From positions 18,891,285-18,955,284 of the forward strand of contig CP154956.1 of NCBI GenBank assembly GCA_039621445.1: a stretch of DNA of 64,000 nucleotides. The letters run 5' to 3'. The notes below the pieces were generated by a model, which saw only the letters and a list, made by a program, of their open reading frames with translations, did no database searches and had not been told where the DNA came from. This DNA comes from Euglena gracilis. Lineage: Eukaryota > Euglenida > Euglenophyceae > Euglenales. Below, piece after piece: positions 22,812-32,532 of the stretch (the stretch's first letter is position 1; each line of letters opens with the position of its first letter). A program made the translations under genes and the position numbers.

Positions 22812-24390
22812 GTCGGCTGGGGGGCCCATATGAGACGACTTCACTCCCTCAAGCTTAAACCCCCTCCCCTTCTCTCCGAATAACCCCGCCGACCAACCAA
22901 GCGACATAACCCCCCCTCGTGAGAGACACTGGGGACGATTTTCGGCTGCAAAATGCCACCACAGTTTTTTTTCATGTGACCGAACATTATCAAAGAATGC
23001 CATGTGTACCATATTTTGCCACAGAATTGCCTATGCAGGGATTTGGGGTCATTCTGGGAGGGTCAGAGTGTGACCAGGGCGGTCCATAAGGGACGGGAAT
23101 TTTTTTTCCCTCCCTTGAGGTCCGCCCTTAGGCCTAAGGGACGGCCAACGGTCGATCCGAGGATCGAACAGGTTCAAAAAAGTCGAAAAACGCATTTTTT
23201 GACGTTTTGGGTGGACGTGCGATGGTCCAGGATGCCAGAAATCATTTTTTTCTCCCGAACTCGGCCCATTTTTGCCAAAATGTGGCCATTTTTTGTCCAT
23301 TTTTCCTGAAAGAGATCTGACAAACCAATTTATCAACGTCAGGTTTCAGACTCTGCTAATTTGATTGGTCAATGGCTTTCCATCTCCATTTCTCTCTGGG
23401 AAATGGGCTCTCCATTTCCAAAGCAACAAAAACACTTCGTCTCGCCATGCCCTCTCATATTATGCCTTGTTAGATTTGGATGAGCAATTGGTTATTTTTG
23501 TATGTTTCGATTTGTTTGTTCAATTTTTTTGGTTGTTTAAATGTTTATTTCTTTATTATATTGTTGACATGTTATTTTATGGTTTTTGTTTTTTTCTGTT
23601 TCTTGTGTGTTGTTGGCATCCAAGAAGTGTAAATTTATTCTATGCATACAGTCTAAACCATTTCCAACTTTTTGTGTGATTGCATCTTTATCTCTGACAG
23701 TCGAAATCACAAAACTGATCTGCAATTTTTGCATTTCAATGATTATCCACCAGATGGATTAATGCCGATATAGGTCCCATCAGAGGTATTCATGTTAGTT
23801 GAACCGAAAAATAGGAACCCAAAACAATTTCACAGATCGTATCACCTAGGCCTGTGGTGCACTTTTTGCGACGTGTCTGAACACGTGTTTGGAAAACGTG
23901 GGATGGAATGTAGTGCTGTCTGAACGTTGTCCTCGATTTCTTGAGGAAGGCAGGAGTTGGTCCGGTTTGTTGATTTGGTCCGTAAGTTTGTTGATCATTT
24001 CTGATTTTCCATCTTTCGGCTTTATTGATATGGATCCACGTGCACAGACACGGCGTTGTATGGCCCCAACTTCAGTGTGCGGCTGTCATCAGCACCGAGA
24101 ACCGACACCTCCAACCATCACTGTACTGTTGCCGGACAAAGATAATGTACGTATGGTATGTCATTTCTCTGATTACATGGGCGCGAGAACAAGCCGGGTA
24201 ATTCACAGTTGCAGTATGTGGGTCCAGAGTTTCGCGAACCTCCCAATCCATTTTCCTCCATTTTTGCATTTTAATTCGCACGGGACGAAAATGACGTTTC
24301 ATCCCTGCTCCGAGGAGAAACACTGGCGTACATATGCAGATATACCATTTGCGTAACACATATGCATTCGGTCTTAATAAACGTCTGGAG
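22812..24390. other. Intron; truncated hAT-like repeat and AT-rich sequence
   Basis: From 23075 to about 23310 lies a copy of the element at 33282-33591: it starts CAGGGCGGTCCATAAGGGAC and keeps the GATGGTCCAGGATGCC box, but has no right terminus. From 23340 to 23800 the sequence is AT-rich with no gene. No other exon was recognised. Confidence 0.55.
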
Positions 24391-24531
24391 CGGCGCCGCT
24401 TTCCGTCCGGTGGTGCTGCCGGGTGGTGAGCCACATCACGGAGGGGGCGTGGGCCAGCGTGTACGAGGTGCGGGAGGAAGAGACCGGCGCCCCATTCGCC
24501 CTGAAGGTCATCCCCATCAAGGCCCAGGGAC
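24391..24531 (+). CDS. Kinase exon: glycine-rich loop and beta-3 lysine
   Basis: The frame reads CRVVSHITEGAWASVYEVRE then GAPFALKVIPIKAQG. EGAWASVYEV corresponds to the kinase nucleotide-binding loop (GxGxxxxV), with the second Gly replaced, and FALKVI carries the beta-3 lysine that anchors ATP phosphates in active kinases. GC-rich third positions agree with a real exon. The acceptor is probably the AG at 24389-24390. The donor is the weak GTGGGG at 24532, or an earlier GTCATC just after the lysine codon. The join to the next exon does not close in phase with the simplest choices, so one boundary is wrong or a small exon was missed. Confidence 0.7.
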
Positions 24532-24862
24532 GTGGGGCCATTTCGCATCCACAACCCCCCATGTGAAATGTTATTTGCGCAGGAATTCATTCTGCTCCCT
24601 GTTCCCTGAGCAAACCATGACGCTGTGTGGTTTCCTTTCCTTTCTGGTTGCCATTGATCGGAATCTTCGACAGCTCACAGACTCCTGGCTGACATTATTA
24701 CGTGTTTTACCCATTTCAATCACCGGCATAACCATCGCTTCCTGTTAGCCGCTGTTCCTCCTGGGTGAATTTTTTTTGAAAGAACTACACAATTCTCCAA
24801 GGGTTGCGGCGTGGCATACGTATCATACGGTTGGTGTGTATCACCTCGTCTTTCCTTTGCAG

Positions 24863-25004
24863 CCCCCACCACTGTCCTGCCTGCGGCACAAATGTGGAGA
24901 GTGCCCACACCACGCTAGAGATGCTGAAGCGGCTGCCACACCAAAATATCCTGCGGCCGCATTTTGGTTTCGGGGGGGGGGCAGATTTTCGGCTGGAGAG
25001 GAGA
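24863..25004 (+). CDS. Kinase exon: alpha-C and beta-4
   Basis: Following a strong TTTCCTTTGCAG acceptor, the frame reads ESAHTTLEMLKRLPHQNIL then RPHFGFGGGADFRLERR. LEMLKRLPHQNIL is typical of the end of kinase helix C and the 'HxNIL' turn; the Glu that pairs with the beta-3 lysine is probably the one in TTLEM. A GTACCT donor at 25005 gives phase 0, which agrees with the next exon. The beginning is less certain: the first residues (PHHCPACGTNV) fit less well, and AG sites at 24899 or 24918 would trim them. Confidence 0.65.
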
Positions 25005-25357
25005 GTACCTCCCAGCCGTCCGTTCAGGTGCCGGCTTGATTTACAGTAGTTAGTCTTTTTTAAAGCCCAACAGAAGTGCTGGTCACAGCGGAAACAGCAA
25101 AGGGCCTAGTATTAATACAATGATATGGCCCAAGCTGGAAAACGAAATTGGAATATTATCATGGAAGCCTCATACCACTGGGACCGAGGGTTCGACGAAA
25201 GGAGGGTTTACAGGGTTTAGGTCGAGGGTATTCCCCCCCCCTTCTGGATTGGATGGTGATGATCCGGTGGGTGAGGCTGTCATTCGAAGCTCCGCAGCCT
25301 CGGCAGGTCCCAGGGATGCTGTAAAAGCCCCAAAGTGTAACCGAAGTCCGCCTGCAG
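25005..25357. other. Intron, nothing recognised
   Basis: Short intron with a C run at 25231-25241 and no identifiable repeat family. A minus-strand frame across 25280-25549 is the antisense of the following exon. Confidence 0.4.
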
Positions 25358-25410
25358 TGCTTCGGGCAGTTCGCCGTCACCCTCGCTGACGTCCCCTGCC
25401 TCTGCATCCA
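25358..25410 (+). CDS. Kinase exon: beta-5 strand
   Basis: A 53-nt exon between CTGCAG and GTGTGC, reading CFGQFAVTLADVPCLCI plus two bases. Joined to the next exon in phase it gives PCLCIQLELCGSGTL, which is how beta-5 leads into the hinge in protein kinases. Both splice phases (0 on the left, 2 on the right) agree with the neighbours, the main reason for accepting so small an exon. Confidence 0.55.
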
Positions 25411-26180
25411 GTGTGCCCCCTGCTTTCTGCCCTCGTCTCAAACAACGTGTGGGGGCTTTTCTGGTCCACTTCTTGGCAGGGCATTGGAGGGGCCCTCGAA
25501 AGCAAGCCTCTTGCCAATGCAAACCCTGTTTTGTAGTTCCCCAAACCAAACTCTATTACGCCTCTTCGTCACACGTCTTTATCAGAGTGTTTCATGGGAG
25601 TTGAAGGGTGTGTTGATATGACAGGTGCTTTCTCTTTGTTTCCCCTTTGAGACCCGCCATTTTCCCTTTCAGCTGGTCATCTGTATGCTCTCGAATTTCC
25701 CATCCCGAAACCTGACCCCTGGGGGGGGGGGGGGGCTGAAAGTGCCCTCCTGCGCACACCTCCCCCTGGGGGGAGCGGCGTTCTTTTTTTTAAAAAAAAG
25801 CCTGGAGCCGAGGTTTTGTTTGCCATCCGGGACCTAAACGCAACCCCCCCTGCTATGCAACAGCACAAGGCACCCTCCAGGAGCCTGCTCCGCTCTCGTG
25901 TTTGGGGGGGGGGCATCATGGACCCTCCGGGGGGGGTCAGGATTGGGATGGTAGTGATTCAGCACATCCCCCCCCCCCCGGCGCCGAAGGCGCCGGGGGT
26001 CCGAAAATGGCCAATTTCAGGGGAAGATTGGCTGCGTCGGCAGGCATTGGGGTCCAAAACCCCAATGCCGGGTCAACCCCCCCCCGGGGTGTGCCTGCTA
26101 TGGACAGGCACCCCATAGCACAAGGCACCCCTGGGGTTGACAAATACCAGCCTGCAGCGGACGTGTCCTCACCGCTGACC
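25411..26180. other. Intron with family F repeat
   Basis: G/C runs at 25719-25735, 25909-25933, 25970-25980 and 26078-26088. At 25979-25996 a GGCGCCGAAGGCGCCGG hairpin is followed by GGTCCGAAAATGGCCAATTT and the TGCCTGCTATGGACAGGC / ACCCCATAGCAC words of family F. No exon recognised. Confidence 0.55.
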
Positions 26181-26777
26181 GGGGGGGGGATATGCAACTA
26201 AGGGGGGGGGGGATATGCAATTTGCATAATTTGCATTTTTTGCATATTTTCAGGTTTTCCCGAAATTTGCATTTTTTTGCATTTTTTTTTGCATTTTTTG
26301 CATAATATATTTTGCCCTGGAAAATTTTTTGTCGTTGGTCGCCATGTTATGTGACGACGTTGTACAATGAAACGCGACGTGCCACCGCTTTATTGATGTT
26401 CAATGGTGACCTGGAGGGACGATTTGCTTAGACTGAACGTGCAGGTGCCATTCATGTTGATTTTCAAAGCTTCAGTTCTTGCCGTTGTCTTCCAGGGGGT
26501 CTTTTTTTGTGAATCATTGACAGGTACACCGGCATTCTCACAAGTTTACGGATTTCAGGCAGCAAAACTCTGTTGCATTCCAGCCTTTCTCAGGGGTTTT
26601 ATGCAAGTTGCATTTTTTTTGCAGTTTTTGCATTTTTTGCATTTTTTTGCATTTTTTTGCATTTTTTTTGCATTTTTTTTGCATTTTTTTGCATTTTTTT
26701 GCATTTTTTTGCATTTTTTGCATTTTTTTGACTTGAAATAATTTGAAGGGCCAAGTTGCATATCCCCCCCCCCCCTG
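26181..26777. mobile_element. Family B element with TGCATTTTTT arrays
   Basis: The left end (G run, ATATGCAACTAAGG) is the inverse of the right end (GTTGCATATCC, C run, CTG). CGCTGACC stands immediately outside both ends (26173-26180 and 26778-26785). Either it is an 8-bp duplication with the left CA lost, or it is 7 bp (CGCTGAC) with CAGGG reduced to CGGG on the left. Internally TGCATTTTTT is repeated about twenty times, mainly at 26225-26305 and 26605-26732. The element ends only 44 bases before the kinase hinge exon, so its C-rich end lies in that exon's acceptor region. Confidence 0.8.
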
Positions 26778-26821
26778 CGCTGACCCAATCCATGCAAGGC
26801 TGTTCGCCCCCGTGCCCCCAG

Positions 26822-26958
26822 GCTGGAGCTGTGTGGCAGTGGGACCCTCGCCCGGTACCTCAACGCCACGGCGAGCCAGAAGGGCACGCTGCCCGCCCCC
26901 CGGGTGCAAGACTACGCCACCCAGCTCGCCTCCGCCCTCGCCTTTATCCACGGCGAAG
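26822..26958 (+). CDS. Kinase exon: hinge to alpha-E
   Basis: Between CCCCCAG and GTGTGAGG, the frame reads LELCGSGTLARYLNATASQ, then PAPRVQDYATQLASALAF, then IHGE. 'ELC.xGTLxxYL' is the kinase hinge and alpha-D; 'QLASALAFIHG' is alpha-E just before the catalytic loop. It begins with one base completing a codon from the previous exon and ends in phase 1, and both joins close. Strongly GC-biased third positions. One of the clearest exons in the window. Confidence 0.85.
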
Positions 26959-27578
26959 GTGTGAGGCGGTTGCAGAGCATCCAGGGAGCTTTTCCTTTTT
27001 TCAAGTTCATTGTTAAGGAGACTGGCCCTTTTCTGCGGCTGAAGAATCAAATCAAAAGTCACACACGTGCGACTCAGAGGTTGCATTGATTTCAGTTTTT
27101 TTCCATCCTTTTTGTTGATAATTGGGCCGGACCCCCCATCCAAGTTCGAGTCTGTGCCCATCACGCCTGCTCTTTCTGTCTGCAATGACAAGTTCAATTG
27201 TTTTCGACTGATCTGGTCGCTGCACCATAAGGTGCTGTCTTGTATTCAGCAGTATCCATCTATGCAGGCTTCGTTTTGAGACCCCCGGGGTGCCCCCCCC
27301 CCCCATCCACCCGACCCATCCACTTTCCCACCAGTACCTCTTTAATCGCTGGGAACTGAAGCCCCAAGGGTGTGTGCGGACGCATAACGACGCGACCCAG
27401 CATCAGGCTTCTTTTAAACTCGGAAATTTCCCCTGTACGCAGCTCCCCCCCCCCCGGGTCCGTATGGGTTTCGGCAGGAAGAGCCGAAACCCAGTTTTGG
27501 GAAAACCCCTGGGACGGCTCGATTTGGGGGGGGGGGGTCCTCACGGTGCTGATTTGCATGATGTCCCCTGCGCCTCAG
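26959..27578. other. Intron, C/G runs only
   Basis: Contains C runs at 27293-27304 and 27446-27456 and a G run at 27527-27537. No domain-bearing frame. Overlapping long frames are antisense or out-of-frame readings of the flanking exons. Confidence 0.45.
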
Positions 27579-27616
27579 GGTTCCTGCATGGCGACTTCCG
27601 CTCCGAGAGTGTGCTG
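27579..27616 (+). CDS. Kinase exon: catalytic loop (altered)
   Basis: A 38-nt exon after CGCCTCAG, reading FLHGDFRSESVL, with donor GTGACA at 27617. Joined upstream it gives HGEGFLHGDFRSESVL, equivalent to the HRDLKxxN catalytic loop. The catalytic Asp is kept (HGD), but Arg of HRD is Gly, Lys is replaced by Arg and the metal-coordinating Asn is Ser. Downstream it joins VPGGKQLKL in phase 0, recreating the usual beta-7/beta-8 turn. The altered residues suggest reduced or absent phosphotransfer. Confidence 0.75.
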
Positions 27617-27869
27617 GTGACAAGGGATGGGAGGCAGGCTGCTCTTGTGGAGAGTGTGCTTTGGAGCGTGTGGAACGGTTTGCCTGGTCTAAAGCCTGGA
27701 TGGTCACCCAGAGTCATCGACCTCCATCCAGTTGTGGGTGTTGTGTACAAGTGGCAAGATTGGGTGTGTTTTTATCCTCCTAACGGAACACCAGCTGTTG
27801 CATTTGTTGACAAATATCCCCCATCCGAAGTCTCTCACCTCGCAAATGTTCCCTCCATCAGCGGAAGAG

Positions 27870-27982
27870 GTGCCTGGTGGGAAGCAACTGAAGCTCACCA
27901 ACTTTGGCAGCCCGCAGCGCATAGATTGTCGTGGGCTGTCATCTTGGACGATCACCCGCATCGACCCTGCTTTGTTCGTTGA
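27870..27982 (+). CDS. Kinase exon: NFG in place of DFG
   Basis: Begins after GGAAGAG and ends at a consensus GTAAGT donor (27983). It reads VPGGKQLKLTNFGSPQRID, then SSWTITRIDPALFV. QLKLTNFG occupies the position of the kinase 'xKLxDFG' magnesium-binding motif, with Asn for Asp, a substitution typical of pseudokinases. Starts in phase 0 in agreement with the catalytic-loop exon and ends in phase 2. The following exon does not pick up phase 2, so a small activation-loop exon may be missing. Confidence 0.75.
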
Positions 27983-28656
27983 GTAAGTTTTCATTGAATC
28001 TGGTAATTATCTGCTATATCATTGTATCTGGTATTTTCCAGTCTTGAAATATTCATTGTAAGTGTGTGGTGTTTTCTTTGATCGCTCAGGAGTCGAATGT
28101 CAGCATCATGCAATTGCTTACCCCCCCTCGGTTTTCAACCAACGTTCGAATAGCCTCCCCCCCCCCCCCGAATAGTGCTTTGGCTTCTTCAGCCATTGGT
28201 TCAATGAGGGTTGCGTGGGTTTACGTTTATTTTGCAGCAAATTTGACATGGCTTGAAACGTAAGACATGTAGACCCACAAATATTTTTTTTGATAATGCT
28301 GGGACCTCTCGGTTTTCGACCATTTTTCCGAATAGTGTCCCCCCCCCCCCCCGAATAGAAGCCCCCCCCCCTCGGTTTTCAACCAACGTTCCGAATAGCA
28401 GCCCCCGGGGCTTCTATTCGGAGGGGTTTACTTTGGTTTCCTTTTTTTTGCCCATTTTCAGGTGCAGATGTTACACATAGTGTCACGTTGTCAGAAGTGT
28501 GGCTTAATTCTTGTGGTGTATGAACTTGCAACCCGCTGCTGTGTTTCTCCCGGTGCGCGTGTCGGTATATATATTTGAAGGTTGCCCCATCGTCACGGCC
28601 TGCGACGTGCGATATCCGTGGTCTAGCGTCTATGCGCCGCCACTGGTGGCTGCAAG
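27983..28656. other. Intron containing a family C element
   Basis: The intron holds the element at 28116-28431. The remaining sequence is unremarkable apart from a pyrimidine-rich stretch before the next exon. A missing activation-loop exon, if any, should be sought here. Confidence 0.4.
28116..28431. mobile_element. Element with TTACCCC / GGGGTTTAC ends (family C)
   Basis: The left end is CTTACCCCCCCTCGG and the right end is the inverse of GTAAACCCCTCCGAATAG. The internal motif CGGTTTTC(A/G)ACCA(A/T) followed by GAATAG and a C run occurs three times (28128, 28309, 28372). The plan equals that of 38428-38893, but there the motif is AATAAGACCCC. No flanking duplication is evident and no coding sequence is present. 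Confidence 0.6.
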
Positions 28657-28775
28657 ACTTATGCCCCGCCTGAGTGGATGGACAGCACGGCGCCGCACCG
28701 CGCGTTGCGAGCGTGGGAGACGCCGCTGCCCTCCTACGACATGTGCCCAGCGGCGCAGCCCTGGGGCCCATACCT
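28657..28775 (+). CDS. Kinase exon: APE-region and start of alpha-F
   Basis: Frame TYAPPEWMDSTAPHRALRA, then WETPLPSYDMC, then PWGPYL. YAPPEW is the P+1/APE motif at the end of the kinase activation segment, with Pro for Ala, and SYDMC resembles the start of helix F. Nearly every third base is G or C. An AG at 28655-28656 and GTGTGA at 28776 are the likely borders, but neither phase matches the adjacent exons (phase 2 arriving, phase 0 leaving), so borders or a neighbouring small exon remain to be found. A competing frame starting after CTAG at 28626 (VYAPPLVAAR) closes in phase but reads as low-complexity Arg-rich sequence. Confidence 0.6.
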
Positions 28776-28799
28776 GTGTGAAGATAATGGTGGTGTGAT

Positions 28800-28975
28800 T
28801 TTGCATACCATATATATGCCATATATATGTATATATGTATATATGTACATATATATGTGGTGTGTGTGTGTATATGTGGTATACATATATACACATGTAT
28901 TTATGTATGTATACATATATAGATGTATATAGATGTATATATGTACATATATGTATATGTATGTATATGTATGCA
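28800..28975. repeat. AT-rich compound microsatellite
   Basis: Mixture of TATATG, TACATA, TGTG and TAGATG repeats. Frames rich in Tyr/Ile and His/Thr across it are artefacts. Confidence 0.9.
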
Positions 28976-29271
28976 TTTCTAACATAGAATGGTTTTGAAG
29001 GAAACTATGCCAAATTGCGGGGATAATCCCCCATACCATCCCAGCGATTCGCCATAACCTAAATGTCCCAAAATTTACGGAATAATTCGGGTGTATGTCT
29101 GGTTCTCTCGTGCTCTGCAACCCCAACCCTCCATCCGCATTGAGTCAATGGCATTGAGTTGTCCGTTCCCAAAGAAAAAGAATCCAGGTGGAGCCACACA
29201 GGCATTCTCAAACACGGAGAATCACAGCACAGTGATTCATGTAGCCAAACCTTTCAGGGCTGCCACTACCG

Positions 29272-29405
29272 AACCGCCGCCTTTGGCGGCAGGGTGTGTG
29301 TGTCCACGTGGACCCTGCCTATGTGATTTTTGTTGATTTTATTCAGAGTTGCCATTGTTTGTTACGCTTGATTGCCGCCTGCGGCGAGGGGTTGTGCTTT
29401 CATGT
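29272..29405. repeat. Repeated CCGCC...GGCGG hairpin pair
   Basis: CCGCCGCCTTTGGCGGC (29272) and GCCGCCTGCGGCG (29373) are each followed within 40 bases by a CA(C/T)GTGGACCCTGC word (29310, 29412). Two diverged copies of one unit, about 100 bases apart, lie in the intron before the helix-F exon. Confidence 0.5.
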
Positions 29406-29472
29406 GGACCCTGCATTTGTGGCGGCCCCGCGCTTCAACTGGGGGGGGGGGTTCTGGGGCCACCGCTGCCAG

Positions 29473-29578
29473 CGGGGTTTCGGCTGCGTGCTCAGTGAGC
29501 TGGTGACACTGAAGCTGCTCCGCCACCACCGCCAGTACCTCTACACCGCCGTGGCAGCGGACCCTGCAGGCCTCCAGG
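29473..29578 (+). CDS. Kinase exon: alpha-F to alpha-G
   Basis: Frame RGFGCVLSELVTLKLLRHH, then RQYLYTAVAADPAGLQ plus one base. GFGCVLSELVTL matches helix F of protein kinases (the 'W.SxGCxLxEL' stretch) with Arg-Gly in place of Trp-Ser. Acceptor GCCAG; donor GTGTGTG at 29579 leaves phase 1, which joins precisely with the two leading bases of exon 30661 to give GLQGIAREV. Confidence 0.8.
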
Positions 29579-30239
29579 GTGTGTGTGCCCCCCCCCCGTG
29601 TGTGGCCACCTTTTGTTGTTGCTCCCGAATGTACGTCGGTCTCTTGTGCCGTTTCATTTGCATACTCTCTATGCCTTTTTGCAGTTTCATTTTGGTAGCA
29701 TTCAGCTTTTCACTACATATGAAAACACCAAACGCCAATGGTCAAACACGGTGAAAAATGAACAATGGCAGTCACATATTAAATGACAGGAGGCTGTTAT
29801 TTGAGGGCAAAATGACCTTCGGTATACATGCCAACCCCCATGCTGCCACATTCTTATTTGCACCTGGCAAGCCACCCTCCCACACCATCACAGGAGTCCA
29901 CAGCGGTTCACCGAAAATTTTGGACCCCAGGCAGAGGTTTTGTCCATAGTCATCCACAGTTTCCCACGCAAATCCAGGGCCAAGTGATTTGTCATCATCC
30001 CATGGTCCACTGCTCCAGTGAATGCGTTGCAGAGTTTTCAGAGAGGACGCTTGTAAGATGCATTTTCTCCAATTTAGGAGCCTTCCTGTCCTTGCATAGA
30101 CCAGGGCAGGCCAGTCATGTGTTTTTGGCTCTGTCAGTCCCGGCATTTTGTCCACTTTTTTTATTCCGGCTTTTTTTAACGTCGGGGTGGTGCGAAAACC
30201 CCAGGACCCAGCCAGGCTGTTTTTTTTGTCGGGTGCCGA

Positions 30240-30520
30240 CCCCACCCGGGGGGGGGGGGGGTGCCTGCCTGGGCAGGCACTCCAAGGCACTCCCAATCCG
30301 CCCCCCCCCCGGGGGGGGGGGTAGGGCACACGGCAAACACTGCCCCAGCACAGAACCGGCACCGAAGGCGCCAGGGAGCCAAAAATGGCCTATTTTCCAA
30401 GGAATGTGCCTGGGCACAGGCCGAAATCCGACCCCCCCCCCGGGGGGGCAGTGCCTGCCTGGGCAGGCACCCCAAGGCACTCCGGACCCCCCCTCCCCCC
30501 CTGCAGTTGGTAAAAAAACA
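30240..30520. repeat. G/C-run dispersed repeat (family F), two units
   Basis: Two units of G run, GTGCCTGCCTGGGCAGGCAC, CC(A)AAGGCACTCC and C run lie around 30250-30310 and 30440-30500. A GGCACCGAAGGCGCC core lies at 30359-30373. The embedded word TGCCTGCCTGGGCAGGCA is a perfect palindrome. Confidence 0.65.
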
Positions 30521-30660
30521 GCCTGGACCCAGCTCCAACGGAAAAAACAAAGCAACGAAAAATGCCCTAAGGCAACTCCTGGCGCCTAGAAACCGAAACC
30601 CCTGGGAACCTGGGAACCCGTCAGTGCGCGCCGGGTCTCCCCCCTTGTCCTTAATCGCAG

Positions 30661-30727
30661 GTATCGCCCGGGAGGTCGCGGCGACCCACGGTGGCCTCTT
30701 CGCCCCCCTGCTGGGCCGCCCAGGGCT
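30661..30727 (+). CDS. Kinase exon: between alpha-G and alpha-H
   Basis: After AATCGCAG the frame reads GIAREVAATHGGLFAPLLGR and a few more residues. It aligns with AVAQEV and AHRGLFSAPLGRLL at 2782-2924, with the same acceptor phase. The right border is unclear: GTACAAG at 30728 or GTAAAA at 30740 both leave phase 2, whereas the next exon starts in phase 0. In the upstream paralogue the coding sequence continues directly into the LLxxDPD segment, so this border marks an intron or insertion found only in this copy. Confidence 0.65.
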
Positions 30728-31298
30728 GTACAAGCCTCCGTAAAACAGGGTTTGTTTGAGTCGTGAACCCCCGGGGGGGAGGGGGGGCCTGAGGGGAGTG
30801 GGTCAAGCCGAGCCCCCCCCCCCGGGGGGTCCCCCCCAGAGGGGTGTGGGATATATTTTTTCGGCGCCGAAAATCTTTGAAAAGCGCTTTTCGCGATTTT
30901 TCGGCCTTTTTTGTGTGGATCCCCCCCCCAGACCCCCCCTAGGGGGTGGGTGGGTGGGGGGGGGGGGGCTCGAAACCCAATGGGCGGTGGGGACGTTTTC
31001 CCGCGATGTTTTCGAATAATCATTCTTTGACCGATTTTTGGACCCCAGCGAAATGGCAGAGTCGGAAGGGGGGGGGGGTGGCGACAATCCTACCCAGTTT
31101 GGACCCCTTCGCGCGTGAATAACTCGGGCCTGGTGGGAAGATGGGGGTCAAACAGAGGTGATTTGGAAACTAGAAATCCAGGGGGGTCGACACCCCCCCG
31201 TCCCACCACAACACCGCACAAGGACAATTTTGACCTAAAATCGGCGCTGGTGGATGAGGGAGTTCACCCCCCCCCCAAGGCCTTCCTGTGCTGTGCAG
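30728..31298. other. Intron-like insertion splitting a conserved kinase segment
   Basis: 571 bases of G/C runs (30773-30790, 30814-30838, 30929-30970), a TTCGGCGCCGAAAATC hairpin word at 30860 and, from 31020, a fragment of family E (CCGATTTTTGGACCCCAGCG through AACTAGAAATCCAG) followed by a family G-like GTCGAC/C-run segment at 31175-31245. No coding content. Confidence 0.6.
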
Positions 31299-31388
31299 CC
31301 CTTCGGCCGCCTGCTGGAGCCAGACCCGGACACCCGCCTCTCCTCCCCGGACCAGCCGGCCTTCCAAACCCCCGCAGAGTTTTTTTTT
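31299..31388 (+). CDS. Kinase exon: alpha-H to alpha-I
   Basis: After GCTGTGCAG the frame reads PFGRLLEPDPDTRLSS, then PDQPAFQTPAEF. 'LLEPDPDTRLSS' is the well-known kinase C-lobe segment containing the Arg that pairs with the APE Glu. A GTAAAA donor at 31389 gives exactly 30 codons and phase 0, matching the next exon. The 3' part (QPAFQTPAEFFF) has no counterpart in the upstream copy and includes a T run, so the true donor may differ. Confidence 0.7.
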
Positions 31389-32532
31389 GTAAAAATAAAT
31401 CTGAGGGGGCCCTGCCTCCTGGTGGGGACCAACCAGCCCACATTTTTTTTCCCCCAGGTGGCCCAAGGATCCCCTGGGGGCCTTGAGCAAAACCCCCCAA
31501 GGCTGAATGGGCCTCCCAGAAAGGGGTGTGATGGGGGGTCAACGCCACCCCAAGCACCTCCCGTGACAAAACCCAACAAATCCGCACAACACCACCACAA
31601 TCAGGCCGGATTTTAAGGTGGTGCCGACCCGGGGGGGGGGGGTAGGCATATGGCCAAAAGTCCCTGGGCACTTGGTCAAGGCCCTTCTGGTGCCGAAGGC
31701 ACTGGAAGACCAGAAAAGGCCATTTTGGGTACATTTTGGCCCACCAACAGGCAGGCACCAACCCCGGGGGGGGGGGGGCAGTGCCTGCCTGCCCAGGCAC
31801 TCCAGCACACTCCGAGACCCCCCCCCAGGGGTTAGTCAATTTCAGCCGGACCACGGGTGTTTGGTGGTGTTTGTCCCACACTGGCTGTGTGGGGCCCCTC
31901 CAGTCAGGGGGCAATCAATTTCAACACGAGAAACTGTTCTTGAATTTGAAACATCAGGTTGGATTTCGCTCCAGGGGACAGGGAAGGTGGTGGATAACAT
32001 AGGTGCTTCTCACAGAGTTTGACGGAGGCAAGACTACCAAGAGTCCAAAGTGGTCCCAGAAATTCAAACGACCTGGCACTCTGCAAAGTTCTTGGATGAA
32101 GGGGGCTTAGACGGTCTCAGGCAGAGGGTCCCTGCTCTTCAGTCATTTCTGCTTCTGGGTTAAGAGAGGGGGGACTCCCCAAAGTAAAAGCAACCAATTA
32201 ATGATTTGCTCCCCAAATAATTGACGGACTGGAGGTGCACATTTCAGAGGCAGGCATCACCTTCCAGGGAGGGGAGGGGAGCAAAGTGGGGCCGCACACA
32301 AAAGCAAGAGCATGGCACGTTTTTCCCACTCCCCTCGGGGAGAGGGGTCAGAATCGGGCGCCCTGGAGTGCCTGCCCACGGCATTTTCCAAAGTTTGCAA
32401 TCAAGGAAAGCAAAACAACACACGCTCAGACCACCCAACACCCGAACGCAACACCCGGCACCCGGGAGCCCCCCCCCCCGGTATCCAACATCCATCCTTG
32501 CCCCCCCCCCCGGATGGCCGCCTGCTGGTGAG
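31389..32532. other. Intron with family F repeat
   Basis: At 31620-31830 G/C-run units with TGCCGAAGGCACTGG and GTGCCTGCCTGCCCAGGCAC words match family F. The remainder (31840-32460) shows nothing recognisable. C runs at 32469-32479 and 32501-32512 precede the next exon. Confidence 0.5.

Noticed and set aside
28626-28770. Alternative kinase exon frame VYAPPLVAAR after CTAG at 28626
   Set aside because: It closes the splice phase with exon 27982 but continues as low-complexity Arg-rich sequence, whereas the other frame gives YAPPEW and SYDMC with GC-rich third positions.
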